A stretch of 64,000 nt of DNA from Elysia crispata. Its lineage: Eukaryota > Mollusca > Gastropoda > Plakobranchidae. How positions within the stretch are numbered: the first letter of the stretch is position 1; each line of letters begins with the position of its first letter. A model generated the notes under the pieces. It ran no database searches. It was not told where the DNA came from and saw nothing but the letters and a program-made list of their open reading frames with translations. The position numbers were made by a program, and so were the translations under genes. Where the stretch lies: the NCBI GenBank assembly GCA_033675545.1, contig JAWDGP010003771.1:112501-176500 (forward strand). The letters run 5' to 3'. Below, piece by piece: positions 40,000-55,000 of this stretch.

Positions 40000-42900
40000 G
40001 TAAGATTCTTTTTTTTTTCATATACCAAATTCATAATCACTTGTATTAATTTTTACATAATTTATGTCCTAAAAGAAATTACAACTTAATTTTGGGGTAT
40101 GTTTCACGCTCCAGGTTAAAAAAATTGTCTTAGCTTCGTCATTTAGATATATAATGATCATAATGTTTTATGTCTGATGGAGATTGCAGTTCATTTTCAA
40201 ATGAAGAATTAAAAAAACTGATTACTTTGACTCGATCCACCTCTGAATAAGCAACTAATAGTAGTAACACCAAAGTAAAAAGAATAATATATCAATTTTT
40301 TTTCATTTATAAGATTAAGAGAAAAAAAGAGTATACTTCTAAATTCACTCATTACCTAAATTGAAGATTTTGTACAAATGATTGTATTATTTTCCAATTT
40401 TGTTCATCATGCTTAAAATCAAAAGATCAGTCACCAAGTTTGTATAATAGTTAGATGTTATTTAATTTATTATGTTGATATAATTTTTTTTTTGTGGACT
40501 GGGGTGGGGAGGGGATTTGTTTTAAAAGATTGAAGATTTACATGATTAATGAATTAATTGAATGTCCTGGATTTGAGAAAAAATCAGGATTATTATATTA
40601 TTATTCTCTTAGAAAACTTAAAGATCTGTGATAAGTTGATCTGCCTGATCATTATATTCAAATACAAAATCATTCAATGATTCTAGATGATATTCAGGTA
40701 ATTAGGAAGTTTCAAAAAAATTTAAAAAGCCAGGATTAAATATTACTTTATTATTAGTATTTTTCTTTGCCTTCACTTTACCATTATTCATATTTTCAAC
40801 AGTGCTGAACAAGATTCTGACAGCGATTTTGAAGAGCCAGTTAGAGGTAAAGGCAAACGAAAGAAGAAGGATGACTCCACTCAGGTATGTTTTATGTTTA
40901 AATCAGCTATTTCACTCAGTTTCTTTTTTATATGTTCCCGATGTATGTTGAAGTGCACCCTTTTGTAAAACACCTAAAACCTTTATTTTAATCTAATTTT
41001 GAGAGATTTAATTCTTAAAAGAAGTGCTTTTAACATTATAGGAAAGATAAATCTATCTGGCAATATGATTTAATTACTATCTAGTGATACAAGACATGTT
41101 TCTTCTCAGCACTTGCTAAAAACTTCATGAAAACTTAATCTGTTAATTGATTTGTTAGGAATGAACATTTTCAGTTGTGATGTATTGTCTGAAATTTTAA
41201 CTTGATGTGAATGTCTTATTGATCTTGATTTTGGAACAAAGTAGTGCTTTAAAGCTGTATTATTAAACTTGAAAAAGTAAAGCAATGCAACCCGATGTAA
41301 ATTCATCTTTCTGATCTGTGAAGATCTGGTGAATGTTCTTATTGAATATTGCATGTTTTAATACTAATTTGGAGAGACAAACTCCATCATGCACCAACTT
41401 AACTTTTTAGGCTGCAAAACGGAAAAAAGCTGAGAAAGCTAGAAGAGGACAACAAGATGTGCATCTTGGAGATGGAAGTTTGTTTGAAACAGTGAAAGCT
41501 GGGAAAGCCTCTTTACAGGTAACAATTGTGTTGATATGTGATGGCTTTAGTTTGTCTTCTCATTTGCTCTATGTTTTTATAAATAACATAGATGATAAAC
41601 CCAATTTTTTGTTAAAAAGGTGTTTAAATTCTATCCATCTTAATGTTCAGCTTTTGAACAATAAATCACACCTATGCAATTTTGGCATTTATTTTTTTTC
41701 CACTTTCAATGCCAGCATAAATTTTGTTGATGTCTTCCATAACACATGACCAGATTAATATACTTGTATTTTCATGTGAAGGCTGTTGTGGATGATTGGA
41801 TTGAAGGTTACAAGCTGGACCGAAATGCTGCCTTGTTAGAACTCATTCAGTTCTTTATTCAGTGCTCTGGTTGTAAAGGCAGAATCACTCCTTATATGTA
41901 TGCCAACATGGAACATGCTGAAATTATCAGGAAAATGACAGAGGAATTCGATGAGGTATGTATACTTGGATTCTCCTTTTTTTTTTTTTTTGTTGTTATA
42001 AATCATTTTCTATTGTTGATATGAATGATGCAGGGATTATTTTTATTTAATTTCTTAAAATATACATTATCTGTAATATTTCAAATTTGACTTGTAGGAA
42101 GGAAAAGAAATGTCCCCAAAATACATTGCTCTACCAAAGCAATTTTGTATCTGAAAATTACTTTTCCTCTCTCACATTTTAACACTTTATTTTTAAACCA
42201 AAATGCTTATTGTAATCCCTTTTATTTTGGTTAGCTCTATTTTGTCTTTTAGCACTTCGGATTATGAAATTACCAACCTTTCAAACAAAAGATACATTTT
42301 ATGATCTTCCTGTTTTATGGTTGACTATATGGATTCTCAGATCAAGAGAATGCCTTCTTAACCCTTGAGCCCTGAGGCCTTGAGTTTTGCTTGTTTTCTG
42401 ACAGTGATCACAGAGATCAATGAAATTTCTGTCCACAGGAGAAAGTCTTTTACCTTAAGCATTAAATAGATCTATTCGGAGATCAGTATTTTGCCTTGCA
42501 TCACCATCATTATATAATAATAATAATGTGCATTTATATAGCGCATATCTAAATGATTAAAATGCTCTATGCGCTTTACAAGAAAAAGGATAAGATAGAA
42601 GCAGGCTAGAAGGCCTGAACATACATACATAACATACAGAATGACGTACATAGCATAAAGAATAACATACATATTATATAAAAAATAACATGCATAACAT
42701 ACATTTGCTTAAGAGTATGATACAAGTAAAACATCATTTACTGCCGGGAATACGTAGTGGTGAATAAATGGTGTTTAAGCTGCCTTTTAAAGGTCTCTAT
42801 GGAATCAGACTCTCTGATATATCTGGGGAGCCGATTCCACATGGTTGGTGCTACATAAGAAAATGATCGCTTGCCGTAGGCAACATAATTTTTATGTGGT

Positions 42901-45900
42901 TTGTCAAGAATTGTTCGGTCGTTAGCAGATCGTAATGACCGTGATGGTGTGTAAAGTCTTAACATGCCAGTTAGGTATTTTGGTGCCATGTTGTTCAGGC
43001 ACTTAAAACAAAAAAGACAGATCTTGTAGCAGATACGATCATTTATGTTCAACCAGTGCAGCTCTATCAACATTGGCGTAAAATGATCTCTCTTATGCTT
43101 TAAGGTAATTAATCTAGCAGCATTGTTTTGAAGATTTTGTAGTCGTTGCAATTTTTGTTTGGGTAGGCCTGCCAAAATTATTAAAGAATTACAATAATCA
43201 ATTCTTGATAGTATTAGTGTAGTTACAAGTGTTTTTGCAACATTATGGTTTATATACTTTCTTATTGAGCTGATTTTTCTTACTTGAAAATATAAATTCT
43301 TACAAAGATTTGAAACAAAAGAAAACATTGACATATCTTGGTCTAATATAGCCCCGAGATTTTTCACTTTCTTACTGCATAGTACTTCATGTCCATTTAG
43401 ATCAAATTTGATCACGGGCAAGCTATCGATGGATTTGCTGCACCCAAAAATAATTATGTCTTTTTTGTCTTCGTTTAGCTTGAGTTTGTTGATCTTCATC
43501 CATGAGGCGATATGTTGTATGCATTGGGTGGTTGTATGTATAAGTTGGTGAATGTTTTCAGTGTCACTTGCTCCATATAATTGGGTGTCATCAGCATAAA
43601 GGTGGTAACTTATGCTATGTTTCCTAATAAGGGCAGACAGTGGTTTAGTATACATGGTAAAGAGAACAGGACCTAAAACTGAGCCTTGAGGATTCCATAT
43701 TTGAGAGGAAGATTTTGAGACGTTTCATTTCAGAATTTCTCACTTTAACATAATAAAATCTATTGGTAAGATATGACTCAAACCACGTAAGTACTGTACC
43801 CGACACAAGACTTCTTATATAGGAGAAGCCCACTGTTGGTCTATAGATCTGGATTTTCAGATTCATCTCTAGACTTTGATCTAGATCAAGATCCATTGCA
43901 ATTAGTATCACTTCCACTGATTGCTTTCACAATAGTTTTGATTGAAAAATATTTCTTCTGCATTTGAATCATTGTACCTCATCTGTGTCATAAGTACGGG
44001 TCTTTGCTACACAACAGCTAGGATGTAGGCTTTCAGATCTTTTAGTTTGATGCTTATTCGATGATTCCATTTGCTAGCTTTACCACATACCAAAGCATGC
44101 GTTTTGTTAAAATACTCTCTGAACCTTTTGATTAGTTAACTTTAAAATAGAAATGATTTTGCTCTCATAGGAAAGTGGAGACTACCCACTCATCATGACT
44201 GGCCCTCAATGGAAGAAGTTTAAAACATCTTACTGTGAGTTTGTGCAGGTATTGGTACGTCAGTGCCAGTACAGTATCATCTATGACCAATACATGATGG
44301 ACAACGTTATATCCCTTCTCACTGGTCTTACTGATTCCCAAGTCAGAGCCTTCAGGCACACCAGCACATTGGCAGGTAGATAGTGAAAAAATAGTGTCCT
44401 TTATTTCATTGAAAAAAAAACATTCAAAGAAATTACAAGTTTATAAGTAGATACTATCAATCGTCATTCTCTGAGAAAGTCTGCTACTAAGGTCATAGAG
44501 TTGATGTATCCACTGATATTCCACTTTGAATATATCTGGGCAGCTTCAAATCACATCCTATAAAAGAGCTACTACAACGGCCACATCAAATTTTTTCATT
44601 AATTGAAATAAACAAGTTGGCTCTGCCATTCACCTTAACCCACTTCCTGACATATGTGTATGCAAGTTGTTCTGCCAATTCAGTAATTTTATGATTCTTA
44701 CTCTACCCTATTGGAGTTGGCATTTGAAATTTATAATTGCTTTTGAAAAGCTTTAAAAATACCTTTAGTGCACTACCATTTGCTGATAAGTTTATGTCTT
44801 ATCTAGTTGAACAGATAAGTTAGTGAGACATTTTTTCTATTTCACCTTTTTACATTCTTTTATCTAGCCATGAAGTTAATGACAGCTTTGGTGGATGTTG
44901 CCCTTAACCTGAGTATCAACTTGGACAATACACAGCGTCAGTATGAGTCAGAACGTGCTAAGCAACAAAGCAAGAGAGCTGGCGATAGACTTGACCTTCT
45001 AATGCAGAAAAGACAAGAGGTGTGCTTTAAAAGATGAAAACAATTTACTTGAAGTCTCTCAGACACTAATATCTCTCTGTCTCTCTCTCTTTTTTTTTTA
45101 AACATTGGCTACTTCTAAACTTTGTAATTTTTTTTTATTAGTAATGCACTTATCTCCAGGCCAGCTTCAAGTAAACAGAACTAAGATATAAAGCTTCTTT
45201 CACCAATTTTGCATTTCATTGAATTAAAATTTATTCTCTGAGTAGCTCCAAATAAGGAAAAAAAGATCAATAAACGGGAATGAGGTGAAAGAAATATATT
45301 TCTCAGTGGAGTTGAAATTTTAGAGTATTTCATTGTATTCTCATCTTTTACCATTCTTTGTTGATTTAGCTTGAAGAAAACCAAGCAGAAATCCGCAACA
45401 TGTTGACTTACATTTTCAAAGGAGTATTTGTCCATAGGTATAGGTAAGCTTTACTTAAGATCATTACTTAACAAATACATTGTAATTTTGTTTTTTAATC
45501 TGGCTGCTCTTACAATCATTTTAGTCTGATTTTATCTTTTCAAACTTTTTTTTTGTCACACATTTCAAGGCAAAACACAGTAAGGAAAAAATGATCAGGA
45601 ATTTTATTATTTTCTACATTTAAAAAAAAAATTAAGTAAAATTGTTCTTTTTCTTTGGTCTTGCAATATGTACATGTCGTTATGAGCACACTTGATGTCA
45701 GTGTTATTGTCACATCTTTTACAGAGATACACAACCAGAGATCAGATCCATCTGCATGGCAGAAATTGGTGTTTGGATGAAGAAATACCCTAACATGTTC
45801 TTAGATGATAGTTACCTTAAATATGTAGGATGGACACTCTATGATAAGGTTAGATTTACTCAAAGAATATTAAAATTTTATTAGATTGCAATTTTATCTT

Positions 45901-48900
45901 TCAAACCTTTTGAAAAATAGTTCAAGTAAAATTTTTTGTGATGCTTTAAACTTTTAACATTAAAAATTTATGTCAAAACTATACCATTTGGTTAATGAGT
46001 TAATTCCTTTAAACGAATGATTAGATTTAGCAGCTGTTATTTTGTAATACAGTAATAAATTAAAGGTTAAAGAAACATCTTCCCTGTACGAAATGGGTCA
46101 GCAGAAATCATGCACCTGCAAGTGTAATAATTATTTTAATCTTTTTTTTTTTACTTGTTTTCCATTTCAATTATTATAATTGCCCAAATTAATTGGTTGT
46201 TGCCCTACATTATTTTTCTCTCTTTTGCTGACATAAATCTCTTTTATCTAAAAAAAAAAGGTTGGGGATGTTCGTCTGTGCTGTTTAAAAACATTAGCAC
46301 CTCTCCATGAGACACCTGACTTGTCCGGAAAGTTAGAACTTTTCACAAATAGATTCAAGGTTAGTATTGCATTACTTGATATGTTTATCAGAACTATCCA
46401 TTTTTACTGATTTATTTCTTAAGTAACGATTTTAATACACTTTCCCGATTTTCTTCAAATAGTACCATTTTTTTGTTGAAAGATTGACCAAGAACTTTTT
46501 TCCCACTCCTTAAGTCTATTCACCACACTGGAATCTTCCAGACCAATGAACTTCTTGAAAATAATCAAGCTCAAGAACATACTTTCAACAGTTAGTGCTT
46601 TACATCAAACAGCTGAGTGTAGCAGCACTTTTTCTGCCTTAGAATCGGATTCACCTGTAGCCTTGGCTGGATGGATTTTAACTTGAATAAGTGTTTGTGT
46701 TGCTAACAAGGGTTCAATGGCTCAGATTTTTTCTGTGAACAACAGGATTAAACATACCTGCCATTCATACCGATTTAATCGGAATCATTCCAATTTTTTA
46801 TGCAAATTGGGTCCTTTTCTGATTTTCCGAATATTCAGGAATTATTCCGATTTTTTCCAAACTAAGTTTTCACCTCCACAATCAAAAACATTTTCATAGT
46901 CAAGTGTGAGAAAGGCCTATACGCCATATAGAAAAAATATCTAAAATCAGAAAAGAGCATCAAATATGTTATTTATCAACCCTTTAAATAAAGGAGTACA
47001 TTTACTCTTTTTCATATAAAAATAAGCCTTTTGAAGTTATGTACACTTCCCACAGGAGCTAGGTTGGCAGCTCTGCTTTTTGTAAATTCATGAAATGCTG
47101 CATAATGCCATTGTCATTCAATTTATTGAGTCTCTTAAAAGTATTGTAAGGCATACAATACTTGCTTAAACTGAAAGAGGTATGGAAAAAAGATCTGAAG
47201 ATTATTTAGAATTTTTCACCTTTGAAGAATTATGAGCTAAGAAAACTAGTTTTTATCCGAGTTCAGAGCTAAACCAATGAATGAACATTCATTGAAGACC
47301 GCATTATGTGTATAGTAATAGATGCTGTAGAGGGCAAAAATAAAGAGTCATTCAGATTTTTTTTGGCAGATTCAGATTTTTTGTCAGAATCATTCAGATT
47401 TTCTTTTCCTGGAGAGTGGCAGGTCTGGATTAAAAAGCCATTTAGTCAAATAAATTTGTTTTAATAAATGATAGATAGCGCTTAAATTGGATTAAAAAAT
47501 CAGCGTTTTTTGGTTTTCAATAATAAATTAATATTGATCAATTCTCATGAAATCTGTTTTAAAGCCTTACATGCTAAGTTTATTCAAGATCACTGAATGG
47601 TGTTTTTGTCCCAAGTTGTGCACAAAAGAATACAGTGGCTCTGTTAAATCCAAAACATTACTTTCAAGGCAAATAGAAGCTTTAATTGTGTTTAATTTTA
47701 CTTTACTCTATGGTACGATTCAAGAGAACAGCATCATCTTTTGTTCATATTTGAATCTGATGGAAAATAATTAACACTTGTGATACTCTTTTTAGCTTAT
47801 TGCCTTGATCTCTGGGACTTGTTTTTATTTCAGCAATGTTTTTCCAGCACATTTTCAAACTTCCAAAAGTTCATTATTGCAAGCAGTTACTCTTACTTTC
47901 GGTTTCACCATTTGTCAAGTTCTAGATGTTCTACAGCCGTTATTACTACAAAACTCAATATAATATGAAATTTACACGAAATTTACCAATTAATAGTGAA
48001 GTGCACCTATGAACTGAGACTAGAATTTTTACAAAATATAAAATCATTTTGGCTGAATGCAATGATTATCCTTATTTTTTTTCTTTTTCTTACCACCTTT
48101 TTGCAGGAAATCCATTACGTTCATTTACCCCGTGTAAAGAAACAAGCAGAGTAACGCATCCTAAATTTCAATGTCAATGTTCATTAGTGAAAAATAACAA
48201 CTTTAGATAAGTATAGGTCGGAAGTGTACCAGATGTTACTTAGAAAACATGAAGCCTTGTTACTTCAAAATATGCACAAAAACTATCCCAAATGCAAGTG
48301 CAGGGTGGGAGTGCTAAAAATAGAATTGCTCGAACACAACTCCTGCAAATGTATACAAATTCCCCAATGAATTAGAGGAATCCGTTCTATATGTCAGTTC
48401 TTTCACTTAAAAATTATCAGCTGTTCATTTCTTTTCTTTTACTTTTTTGAAACAATTCATATTGTCTTGTAGCAATAAGTTGTTGATAAGCTCCAAAACA
48501 ATTTAATTCTAATCCATTAACTTAATCATAACTTTTTTGCTTGAGATACAGTTTTTGTTCATTAAAATAATTGTTTTCATCGTTTGTGACTAATGCCATC
48601 ATAATTTATTTTTTTTTGCAGGACCGAATCGTGGAAATGACTCTTGACAAAGAATATGATGTTGCAGTACAGGCAATCAGACTTGTTATTCATGTTCTCA
48701 AGTAATTTTTTTTTTGAAAGTTAAAATATTTGATTTCTTAAACAGCATGATTGCGGGGGAAAATTTGTGTAGATATGTCAAAGTCTAGGTGTTCATCCTT
48801 GCTGATTGCTTTTTCAAAGCTTGTGCATTGCTTGTAACTCTGTGATATGAAAGTATACAAAATAAGCATGATTGCCCATTCAAATAAACAGATGGGAAAG

Positions 48901-49000
48901 ACAACTTATTGAAGAAATGCAAGCTTGATAAAAATAGCTGACTTATTCATATCCACCAGAACCATACAACTGCACTGAAGAAAGGAAAACTTTGCAACAA

Positions 49001-49050
<50 letters not shown>

Positions 49051-52000
49051 CTGTATCAACTTATTTTCATAATTTTAAGGCCTTATCTTTATGTGACTCC
49101 TTTCTTCTACACAGAGAAAAGAGAAGCTAAGACTACTAAGCATTGAACATATTAAAATGATTATAGCGATAATTTGTTAACGGAATTCTATGCTTGTTTA
49201 TGGCCCTTAAAAGCAGTGTGATTTTGTTGAACTTTCATTGATAAATAATAAAACTTAAGATTTTTAGATATGGCTCAAAGCGTAACCATACTTAGTGACA
49301 GTGTGAAAGTAACTGCCAAATTGTTTAACAACAAACTTCTAACCGTCATATCATCAGAACGAATATATGAATTGATTAGATAATTGGTGTAGACCAAAGA
49401 ACAAACTCTAACGAATTTTTAGTGTATATTTGATTGGTGTAGACCAAAGAACAAACTCTAACGAATTTTTAGTGTATATTTGATTGGTGTAGACCAAAGA
49501 ACAAACTCTAATAAATTTTTAGTAAAAATTTGGTAAGAAAATTTTGTTTCAAATATTGTCTGTCTTAAGTTAGTTAATTGGTTCGTTGGGCTCACTTTAA
49601 AATTTTATAATTTTTATCCATTAAACCTAAAGACACCGTTCTTTTTTCAAAACCCAGTTTTATTGTCCATCTACCTTATCTTCAAAAATTAATAATGAAA
49701 AATTACTGGTAACAACTTCATGAGACACTGAAAGTAAGACCAAACTGAATAGAAAGTTGTTGCGATGATATTAGTTCATTTTTCATGTCCCTATTGACGC
49801 AATTTGAGATGGAGGAATGCATCTCATTTATGTTAGTAAGCGTCAATAACACTTAGGAAAAAGGGTTATAACAGTGCATGAAGAAAATAAATGTTATAAA
49901 ACTGACATACTTGTAAATGCTGGAACTCGACATATATTCACCCAATCTACTTAATGATGTATAAATTATTTTTTCCTTGAAAAGTTTTTACTGATCAAAC
50001 CTTGTACATAGTGTACAAGATAATTACATAAGCGAAGCTTTACTTGACTTGGCATCTATTGTGGTCAAATCTATTGACTTACATGCTGTCTGAACAGCTG
50101 AAACAACATTATATTAGATAGTGGCTATACTTTATTCAGATATCTCTATCGTTTTAATGGCTTTCTATGTATTGTACTTCTCATGGGTGACATATATCAC
50201 ATATTTATATATATGTATTGGGAGACCTGAGTAAGTTTTAACGATTTGTAATTTTGTGGATGGCCCAAGTGGATCCATTCGTTTAGAAAGAAATGGGTCA
50301 CCCAATTAAATATCTTTCATTTTCATTTATAAATCAAGTAGTAAATTCTGGTCATAGGTTTTCAAACGACACACACGGTTCCTTGTTTGCATAATTTATT
50401 TTTTCAATTAATTACCTTGGTTGAGATATATTATTGGAAGACCTATGTGCTAGTTTTACTCTGGGTATCCCAAGTGATAAAATAGAGTTTATATATATAT
50501 ATATATATATATATCCTCCAGAGCCAGTCATATCACAGTTTTAAAATATATAGAACCTTGAGACATTGAAATTCTTCTCAAGTTATTATGAAAACATTCT
50601 TTAAATGAAGGAGAGATCTCAAGCAAAAAAAGAAAACAAAATTTGGGTACAATCTTTTATGCAACCCTCTTTTCAGTTTATCTCTCCATTGGGACAATAA
50701 TGTGGTGCTGATGACCCATCACAAATATAATGTAATGCTTCACCTGATGGGAAAAGGTGCTCTCCAATACAAAGTAAAAACATGCAGCTGCTGAGATAAT
50801 ATTACAAAGAAAACAAATTTTAAAGCCCTGGATTTTAAAAAAAAAATTATTGATTTACCCTAGATTGCTTAGCTTATAATTATTCTAATATTACAGAAAA
50901 AAATTAAGGCTCTGGGTTTTTTTTTTTAATTCATTGGGTTACCTTATATTGCTGCAGTTTATAATTATTATAGATCTAGTCGCAACCTGTATAACTCATG
51001 CAAGACTAATTAAGAGTGGCAAATTAACAAAATGGCTTAACTGAATATTTCTATTGTTCCTTGTTGACAATTAGTGGATTTTATTTTCAAATACTGCTTT
51101 TCATGGATCAAAACAAAACATTTATGATTCATCATGTAGCTCCAGCTGTGACTGAAGAGAGAAATTACAGAAACTGAATATGTGTAGCAAGATCCTCCTC
51201 GGGCACCCTAAAAGTTTCAGACAAGTAATGCTAATGGACCGATACATTTTAGGCTTTTAACCAATCACAAAAAAAATTTGGAGCAGGGAACATGACGTGT
51301 CACAACAACTACACACATTGCAATATTGTTCAATATTTTTTAAGTGGAGGGTTATTTTATAAATTTTTTAGAAATATCTATGAGCAGATAAAGAAAAAGG
51401 GCTGTGTAATGTGAAGTCCTGTTAAGTATATGCAGCACATGAAGCCCTATGATTGATAATCAGAATCGTTTGGGTAAATAGTCCTTATTTCAGCAATCAA
51501 TGCCTTTGACCTATCTCATGGTAAACTTGCAATTCTTTTTTTTTTCTAGGCACAGATTTTTAGCATCCAAGTTGGACTGAATCTCAGACATCTACTTATT
51601 TTGCCCAGCCTCAAATTACCAAAGAGCACCCGTCAAAATAAAACCATGCTTATGCAACTTACATATATGATGCATAGTATAATTTTTCCTTATTTGAATT
51701 AGAAGTAGAAAGCTTCTTATTTTTTTGTCTCCACAGGTACTCAGAAAATGTCCTCTCAGATAAGGATTGTGAGAATGTCTATGAATTGGTTTACTCATCC
51801 CACCGCAATGTGGCCCAGGCAGCTGGAGATTTTCTCAATCATAAGCTGTTTAAAAGAGATGAAGAATCAGAGGGCCCACCTGTTCGTTCAGCTAAAGGCA
51901 AAAAGAGGAGTCCAAATACACCTCTAGTTCGTGATTTGGTTCAGTTTTTCATTGAGAGTGAAGTAAGCCAACTTTATTCCTTTTTTACCTTTAGACACCT

Positions 52001-55000
52001 TTAGAATCCACAGGTATATTTTTTTCTTTTTTCTTTTCTTTTCTTTTTTTTCATGTGTATGCATATTTGATCCTTTATATTTAGATAATCTGTTAATTTA
52101 TTTCAATACAAATATTTTTTCTTGATGCTTTCTAGCTACACGAGCATGCAGCGTATTTGGTGGATAGCTTGTGGGACATCAATGAGATGATGAAAGACTG
52201 GGAATGTATGACGGACCTGCTGCTTGAGGAACCTGGAAGAGGAGAAGAAGGTTGTGCTTTTGATTACCTTCTTTTTTTTAAAATTTTTCATAGTAATTTG
52301 TCTAATACAATTGATATTTTAAAAATGTATTTTATAGCTGTCTGATAATTATCAGTTTTTTAGGAATTTTCAAATTTAAAAATTATCTTTCATACATTTC
52401 TATGTGTTGGTGGTGCATACGCGTACATGTCGAACAGTGACAGAGTTTTAGTTTTTAACTTTAGCTGGTTCATAAATTATTTCAATCTCACACTTACTTT
52501 TTTTAATTTCTTTTGAAACATTTATGTGAGGGCAATTACTTTCTTATCAATGATTTCTTGAAAGTAAGTCACAGCAAGTTACATCTTTTACAGACCTGCC
52601 ATTCATACCGATTTAATGGAAATCATTCCGGTTTTTTATGGAAATTTGGTCCATTCCCGATTTTTCCGAATATTTAGGAAATAATCTGTTTTTTTTTTTT
52701 TTCGAACTAAGTTTTCACCTACACGGTTAAAAACATTTCAATTAGACCTACGAGATCATCAGATAGCCTGCACAAAAGAATAAATACAGACGATATTATT
52801 ATATCGATATTGTTTTTTTTTTCATTATATATTATCAATCCGTTATCGAAATTGATATTAATATTTTAGTTGTAACTGCCCCAAATATTGATTCTGCCGA
52901 ATTTATTCGTCTGCGCAACCGCCTCTCTATCTTCACATCCAGACTTCGCTCGTTTTTCCAACGAAGGATTATTCTTATTTTATCTTCTAAGAGTAATTTC
53001 TATTCCAGGACAGCGCTTTTTTCATCAAGATTGATTGAGAAATACTAAAAAGAACTAGAGTAAATCAAGATGAAATGACTTGAGAGTCTGTAATTTTAGG
53101 TCTGTGAAAAGTAAAATCTAGATCTAGATCTCGATCTTATAATAGGCCTAAGAGACTTTATCTGGATGCAAACTTTACAATCTTCACAAGATCTATGATT
53201 TTGATCATTTTATCTAATGGAGATTTAGATCTAGATCTAAGTTACATCTAAATCATGCTTAACAATCTTTCCGTCGTAGTGTAATTTGTGTACTTAAATT
53301 GACCTGTTTCTCAAAGAAATGATTGAACAATAGAGTGGAATATGCTCTTTAGATTATTTATAAAATAAAATGTTACAGCTTTCTAGCAAATTGTTAATTT
53401 GCTCCCCATGAAATATCTGGTTAAGTTTGCAACAGCTGGATCGAGCAAAATTCTCTAGATTTTTAATTTTCCCGAGTCAAGTGTGAGAAAGGCCTATGCA
53501 TCATGAAGAAAAAGTATCTGAAATCAGAAATGGAGCATCAAATATGTAATTTTTTTAACCCTGTCAGTAAGGAGTACACATACTCCTTTTCATAAAAAAA
53601 TAAACCTTTTGAAGTCATGTTGTACACTTTCCACACGAGCTAGGTTGGCAGCTGTGCTCTTTGCGAATTCATCAAATGCTGCAATGCCACCCAATGTATT
53701 GAGTCACTTAAAAGTATTGTAAGGCATAGAGTACTTGATTTAAACTGAAAGAGGTATGTAAAAAAAATCTCAAGATTTCTTAGAATTCTTCACCACTGAA
53801 GAATTACAAGCTTAGAAACCTTGTTTTTATCAGATTTCAGAGCTAAATTGATGAAAGAACGCTGACCAAAGACCGCAACACATGTTATGTAATATATGCT
53901 GCACTGTAGAAGGCAAAAATGAAGCGAGTCATTCAGATTTTTTGACAGAATCATTCAGATTTTCTTTCCCTGGCGAGTGGCAAGTCTGCTTTTAATTTGC
54001 TTCTCCCATATTGGTGTGTTTTCAAAAAAAATTAAAATTACCTGTGGAATATATATAGTGGTCATACCTGTATATCTATGATTATGTAGTCCTTGTCTTC
54101 TTCAGCCTTAGACGACCGCCAAGAAACCAGCCTTATAGAAATCATGGTTTGCTGTGTGAAGCAGGCAGCTACGGGAGAGTCACCAGTAGGGAGGGGGCCC
54201 AATAGGAAGGTGATAATGTTACATTCTGTAAATTTGTCTTCTCAAAGAAGCTACTCTAAATTATAATTTGGCCAACAGCTATAATACACTGTCAGTTTTT
54301 TTTTTCATCCTGCTATTTTCTTCTCCCTTTTTCTTTTCTTAACTTTGCTGTTTTATTAGGGGAATTCAAAGGTTTTTCTTAGAGCATTGAACCAAAGTAA
54401 CATAAGTGTCATTATTCTGATTGCCCAGAACTCTCCTTTGACTTACACTTCCTGTTATTTCTATATATCTTCATCTGCCACTAAACTGGAATACATCTGA
54501 TGCAGCTTGTATTTGTTTTTCTTTTCTTGTGAAAATTTAAATTTGATTCATTGTAAGCAGTGTGGAATAATATTTATCAAGTTTTAGCGACTATCTTATG
54601 TGTTTCATATCAAATGGGCCATTTTTTTGTTGTACATGATAGCTCCCTCTTAGCTTTTGTTATAAATCAAGAGGTTGATTCTACTCAAACTAAATGTATT
54701 TTTACCCAGATGTCTGTGAAAGAGTCCAAGCAAGTAGCTGAGGACAAACAAAAACTTACTGAACATTTTATTCAGGCCTTACCACAGCTATTGCTCAAGG
54801 TAAACCTGCTCTTTTATTACTTAAACATTTATTTGGATTGATCCTTGTTAACTTCACTTGTAAGGAAAGGCAAATGAAATTTTCTTCATGTTATCGATAA
54901 CTATGTCTCAATCATGACTTTCTTAAATGTTGTTTTCAGAAATCTTACATCTGTTTCAAATTGGTCTAGGATTGATATGTTCAAGCCGTCAAAGTTTTGA

